A program made the translations under genes and the position numbers. A DNA stretch of 64,000 nt from Streptomyces sedi (GTDB lineage Bacteria > Actinomycetota > Actinomycetes > Streptomycetales > Streptomycetaceae): contig NZ_VDGT01000024.1 of assembly GCF_006335015.1 (NCBI RefSeq), forward strand, positions 41,605-105,604. Direction: 5' to 3'. This document shows, piece after piece, positions 61,723 through 64,000 of the stretch. Below the pieces are notes generated by a model. It was not told the origin of the DNA. It searched no databases and saw only the letters and a program-made list of their open reading frames with translations. How positions within the stretch are numbered: position 1 is the stretch's first letter; each line of letters opens with the position of its first letter.

Positions 61723-62685
61723 TCAGGCCGGCGGGGCGAAGCCCGTCCGCCGTCCCGGCACCGGCTCCGGCACCGGCTCCGGCACCGGCTCCGACGCGGC
61801 GGCCGGCTCGGGGGCCGCGCCGGGTATCTCCGCCCCCGGCCGGGCCGCCGCCACGGGGGCGCCCACGATCGGCTGGAAGCCACCCGCCGCCGGCACCGCG
61901 CCCGCCGCTTCCCCCGCGGCGGCGCCCGGCATCGCCCGGGCCGCGTCCCGGCGCTGCCGCTCGGCCGTCAGCGCGGCCAGAAACTCGTCGGGGGACACGC
62001 CCTCCGGCGCCGGCTCCCCGATCCGCGCCACCATGTCGTCGGCCAGCCGCACCGCCAGCGACCACCCCACCGCCGGGTCCAGCTGCCCCGCACGCCCGAG
62101 GTAGCGCCGCACCGTGAGCCACAGCTCCTCCGGCACCTGCGACAGGTCCGTCTCCGAGAACCGCCCGTCCCACTCGGCTGACACCGCCGGCATCCGCTCC
62201 CGCCTGCGCCCGCGCCACCCGCCGGCCACCCGCTCGCGCACCACCAGCGTCCCGGCGAACACGTCCCCCAGCCGGCGTCCGCGCTCGGAGACCAGCGAGG
62301 CCACGCAGGCCACCGAGCCGGCCGTCATCAGCAGCTCGACAAAGCCGATCGCCCCGCGCACCAGCGCGTGCCGAAACCGGATCGGCCCCCCGTCCTCCCG
62401 CACCACCCGCAGCCCGCACGCCAGCTTCCCCAGCGACCGCCCGTGGCTGAGGGTCTCCACCGCCACCGGGCCGCCGACCACGACCGCCAGCAGCAGCCCC
62501 ACCTGCACGGCCGCCGCCGTCGCCGTCCCCAGCGGAAGCACCGTGCTCAACACCACGACGGACAGCAGCAGATAGAGCCCCACGACCGCCACCAGGTCGA
62601 TCGCCACCGCCAGCGCCCGGCTCGGCAGCCGCGCGGGCTGGAGCCCGAGCACGACGGCGTCCCCCGTGACCACCTGGCCGCTCAT
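61723..62685 (-). CDS. RDD-family membrane protein
   Basis: A 320-residue protein. An RDD domain (about 1-165) has the paired hydrophobic helices after RALAVAIDLVAVVGLYLLL, and GRSLGKLACGLRVVREDGG. RGRRLGDVFAGTLVVRER carries the conserved Arg-Asp pattern. A cytoplasmic C-terminus includes a LTVRRYLGRAGQLDPAVGWSLAVRLADDM region and a Pro/Ala/Glu tail with (EPVP)3. RDD proteins are proposed ion or small-molecule transporters. It is divergent from the SpoIIM-like gene, a common pairing in actinobacteria. Confidence 0.9.
   Translation of the reverse strand: MSGQVVTGDAVVLGLQPARLPSRALAVAIDLVAVVGLYLLLSVVVLSTVLPLGTATAAAVQVGLLLAVVVGGPVAVETLSHGRSLGKLACGLRVVREDGGPIRFRHALVRGAIGFVELLMTAGSVACVASLVSERGRRLGDVFAGTLVVRERVAGGWRGRRRERMPAVSAEWDGRFSETDLSQVPEELWLTVRRYLGRAGQLDPAVGWSLAVRLADDMVARIGEPAPEGVSPDEFLAALTAERQRRDAARAMPGAAAGEAAGAVPAAGGFQPIVGAPVAAARPGAEIPGAAPEPAAASEPVPEPVPEPVPGRRTGFAPPA
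61757..61792. repeat. 12-bp tandem repeat, three perfect copies
   Basis: GGCACCGGCTCC is repeated three times in frame near the 3' end of the RDD gene and encodes Glu-Pro-Val-Pro units. It is prone to length variation. Confidence 0.8.
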
Positions 62686-62768
62686 CGAAGGCCCCTCTCA
62701 CCGGACGTGACCGCCGTTTCCCACTTCCGCTGGACAGTGTGACACCGGGGTCTGACAAGCTGCCTCCC

Positions 62769-63776
62769 ATGGACCTCGACGTGTTCGTCGCCGCGCACCG
62801 CGCGGAGTGGGAACGGCTCGACGCCCTGATCCGCCGCCGCGGTCGGCTCACGGGGGCCGAGGCCGAGGAGCTGGTGCGGCTGTACCAGCGCGTCGCCACC
62901 CAGCTCTCCCAGCTCCAGTCGTCGGCCCCCGACCCCGCGCTGACCAGCAGGCTGACCACCCTGGTCGCCCGTGCCCGCAGCGCGGTGGTCGGCTCCCGCC
63001 GGGCGACCTGGCGGGACGCGCTGCTCTTCTTCACGGTCCGCTTCCCCGCCGCCTGCTACCGCACCCGCCACTGGTGGGTGCCGACGGCGCTGCTCTTCAC
63101 GGCGGTGGTCGCCGCGCTCGGCTGGTGGATCGCCGACGACCCCCAGGTGCGCGCCAGCATCGCCGCGCCCGACGAGCTGCGCGAGATGACCCGACCGGGC
63201 GGCGCCTACGAGTCGTACTACTCCAGCAGCCCGGCCGCCGCCTTCTCCGCCCAGGTGTGGACCAACAACGCGCAGGTCGCCGGGATGTCGCTGGCCTTCG
63301 GCGCGTTTCTGGGCCTGCCGGTCCTCTGGGTGCTCCTCCAGAACGCGGTCAACCTGGCGACCGGTCTCGGGTTGATGGCCTCCGCCGACCGGCTCGACGT
63401 CTTCCTGGGACTGGTCCTCCCGCACGGGCTGCTGGAGCTGACGGCCGTCTTCGTCGCGGCGGGCGTCGGGCTCCGCCTCGGCTGGACGGTGATCGACCCC
63501 GGCCCGCGGCGCAGGACGACCGCGCTGGCCCAGGAGGGCAGGGCCGCGCTGGGAATGGCGTTGGGACTGGCCGCCGTGCTGCTGGTCGCGGGAGCGATCG
63601 AGGGCTTCGTGACCCCCTCCGGGCTGCCGACCTGGGCCAGGATCGCGGTCGGCGTCGCCGCCGAAGTGGCCTTTCTGCTCTATGTCTTCGTCGTCGGCCG
63701 CCGCGCCGTCGCCGCAGGTGAGACGGGCGACGTGGCCGCCGCCGACCGCCCCGTCGAGGCCCCGGTCGCCGCCTGA
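62769..63776 (+). CDS. SpoIIM-family (stage II sporulation protein M-like) membrane protein
   Basis: A 335-residue protein. It has an N-terminal cytoplasmic helical region (MDLDVFVAAHRAEWERLDALIRRR, a typical start) and five to six membrane helices from about residue 108. Landmarks include FFTVRFPAACYRTR, TNNAQVAGMSLAFGAFLGLPVLWVL and LPHGLLELTAVFVAAGVGLRLGWTVIDPG. The family is related to the B. subtilis engulfment protein SpoIIM. In actinobacteria it clusters with RDD, MoxR and DUF58 genes, and its role there is unknown. ATG 62769 has no clear ribosome-binding site, so it may also be leaderless. Confidence 0.9.
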   Translation: MDLDVFVAAHRAEWERLDALIRRRGRLTGAEAEELVRLYQRVATQLSQLQSSAPDPALTSRLTTLVARARSAVVGSRRATWRDALLFFTVRFPAACYRTRHWWVPTALLFTAVVAALGWWIADDPQVRASIAAPDELREMTRPGGAYESYYSSSPAAAFSAQVWTNNAQVAGMSLAFGAFLGLPVLWVLLQNAVNLATGLGLMASADRLDVFLGLVLPHGLLELTAVFVAAGVGLRLGWTVIDPGPRRRTTALAQEGRAALGMALGLAAVLLVAGAIEGFVTPSGLPTWARIAVGVAAEVAFLLYVFVVGRRAVAAGETGDVAAADRPVEAPVAA

Positions 63777-63787
63777 GCGAGCGCGGC

Positions 63788-63816
63788 TTGACGGCGCGGG
63801 GGGCGAGGCGTAACGT
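63788..63816 (+). promoter_or_regulatory. Strong outward promoter at the right edge
   Basis: TTGACG (63788-63793), 17-bp spacer, TAACGT (63811-63816), very close to consensus. It points at a gene beyond the window. At least 175 bases of leader lie inside the window with no long ORF. They contain a 7-codon ORF (MCGTHFV, ATG at 63880) without a ribosome-binding site. Confidence 0.6.
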
Positions 63817-64000
63817 TCTCCGAGCTGCCTCAAAGGCGGTCGTCGTTTTCGGCCGGCCACGGGGAAGCATCCCGCCGCCATGTGTGGCACCCACTTCGTG
63901 TGAACCTGATTCCCGGTGAGGGTCTGCTTCGGCTTGTCCGAGGTATGTCCGAATTGGGGTTCCGGAGCCCGGATTTGGAATTCGGGCGGGGTTGGTTCTA

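Overview
The window is a very GC-rich, gene-dense stretch of an actinomycete chromosome. The GC-biased third codon positions, frequent GTG starts, an intact WhiB, a SigB/F-type sigma factor with a partner-switching pair, and coenzyme F420 genes point to Streptomyces or a close relative. From memory, the gene order runs like the S. coelicolor segment that goes from the histidine-utilisation genes down to ahcY. I see core chromosome with no prophage, insertion sequence, CRISPR array, tRNA or rRNA gene.

Layout. (1) 1-7848, histidine catabolism: a 5'-truncated RpiR-type regulator, a divergent PLP decarboxylase of uncertain substrate, then hutU, an M20 amidohydrolase, hutF and hutI. A sigma70-like promoter in front of hutU overlaps an AT-rich inverted repeat. 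(2) 7788-11282: a small membrane protein, a MOSC protein, and an oxidoreductase divergent from a TetR regulator. (3) 11331-15865, regulation: a sigma factor, STAS antagonist and HATPase anti-sigma set (sigI/arsI/prsI-like), then an OmpR-type two-component pair. (4) 15921-20119: GtrA protein, chagasin-like lipoprotein, purK, purE and an M19 dipeptidase. (5) 20395-21393: a c-di-AMP (ydaO-type) riboswitch ahead of a LysM-M23 cell-wall hydrolase. (6) 21472-24233: a DrrAB-type ABC exporter divergent from its probable TetR repressor, with a clear operator array between them. (7) 24250-33414: acyl-CoA dehydrogenase, UDP-glucose dehydrogenase, GNAT, DUF6011, PhoD phosphatase, an rRNA methyltransferase-ABC transporter operon, a small secreted protein and CutA.

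(8) 33469-45063 is an envelope region with four LytR-CpsA-Psr (LCP) glycopolymer ligases, a membrane glycosyltransferase, a peptidoglycan amidase, a hot-dog thioesterase, a DNA glycosylase and a TIGR03089 protein. (9) 45083-61020 resembles a block also conserved in mycobacteria: fbiB and fbiA (F420) with a cysteine dioxygenase, whiB, a giant glycosyltransferase with a Gln/Tyr/Gly-rich tail coupled to a DUF5719 exported protein, a zincin-like protein, DUF3499, phosphomannomutase, Trm112-like protein, SIS protein, manA and ahcY. (10) 61079-64000: a hypothetical protein, divergent RDD and SpoIIM-like membrane proteins, and a strong outward promoter at the right edge.

The unifying theme of 33-60 kb is activated sugars (UDP-glucuronate, mannose phosphates), membrane glycosyltransferases and LCP ligases beside the sporulation regulator whiB. 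The best candidate for an uncharacterised system is the translationally coupled glycosyltransferase/DUF5719 pair next to whiB. At least a dozen genes carry a -10-like hexamer 6-9 bases before the start codon, which predicts leaderless mRNAs. All functional calls are read from sequence motifs by eye. No database search or folding calculation was run.
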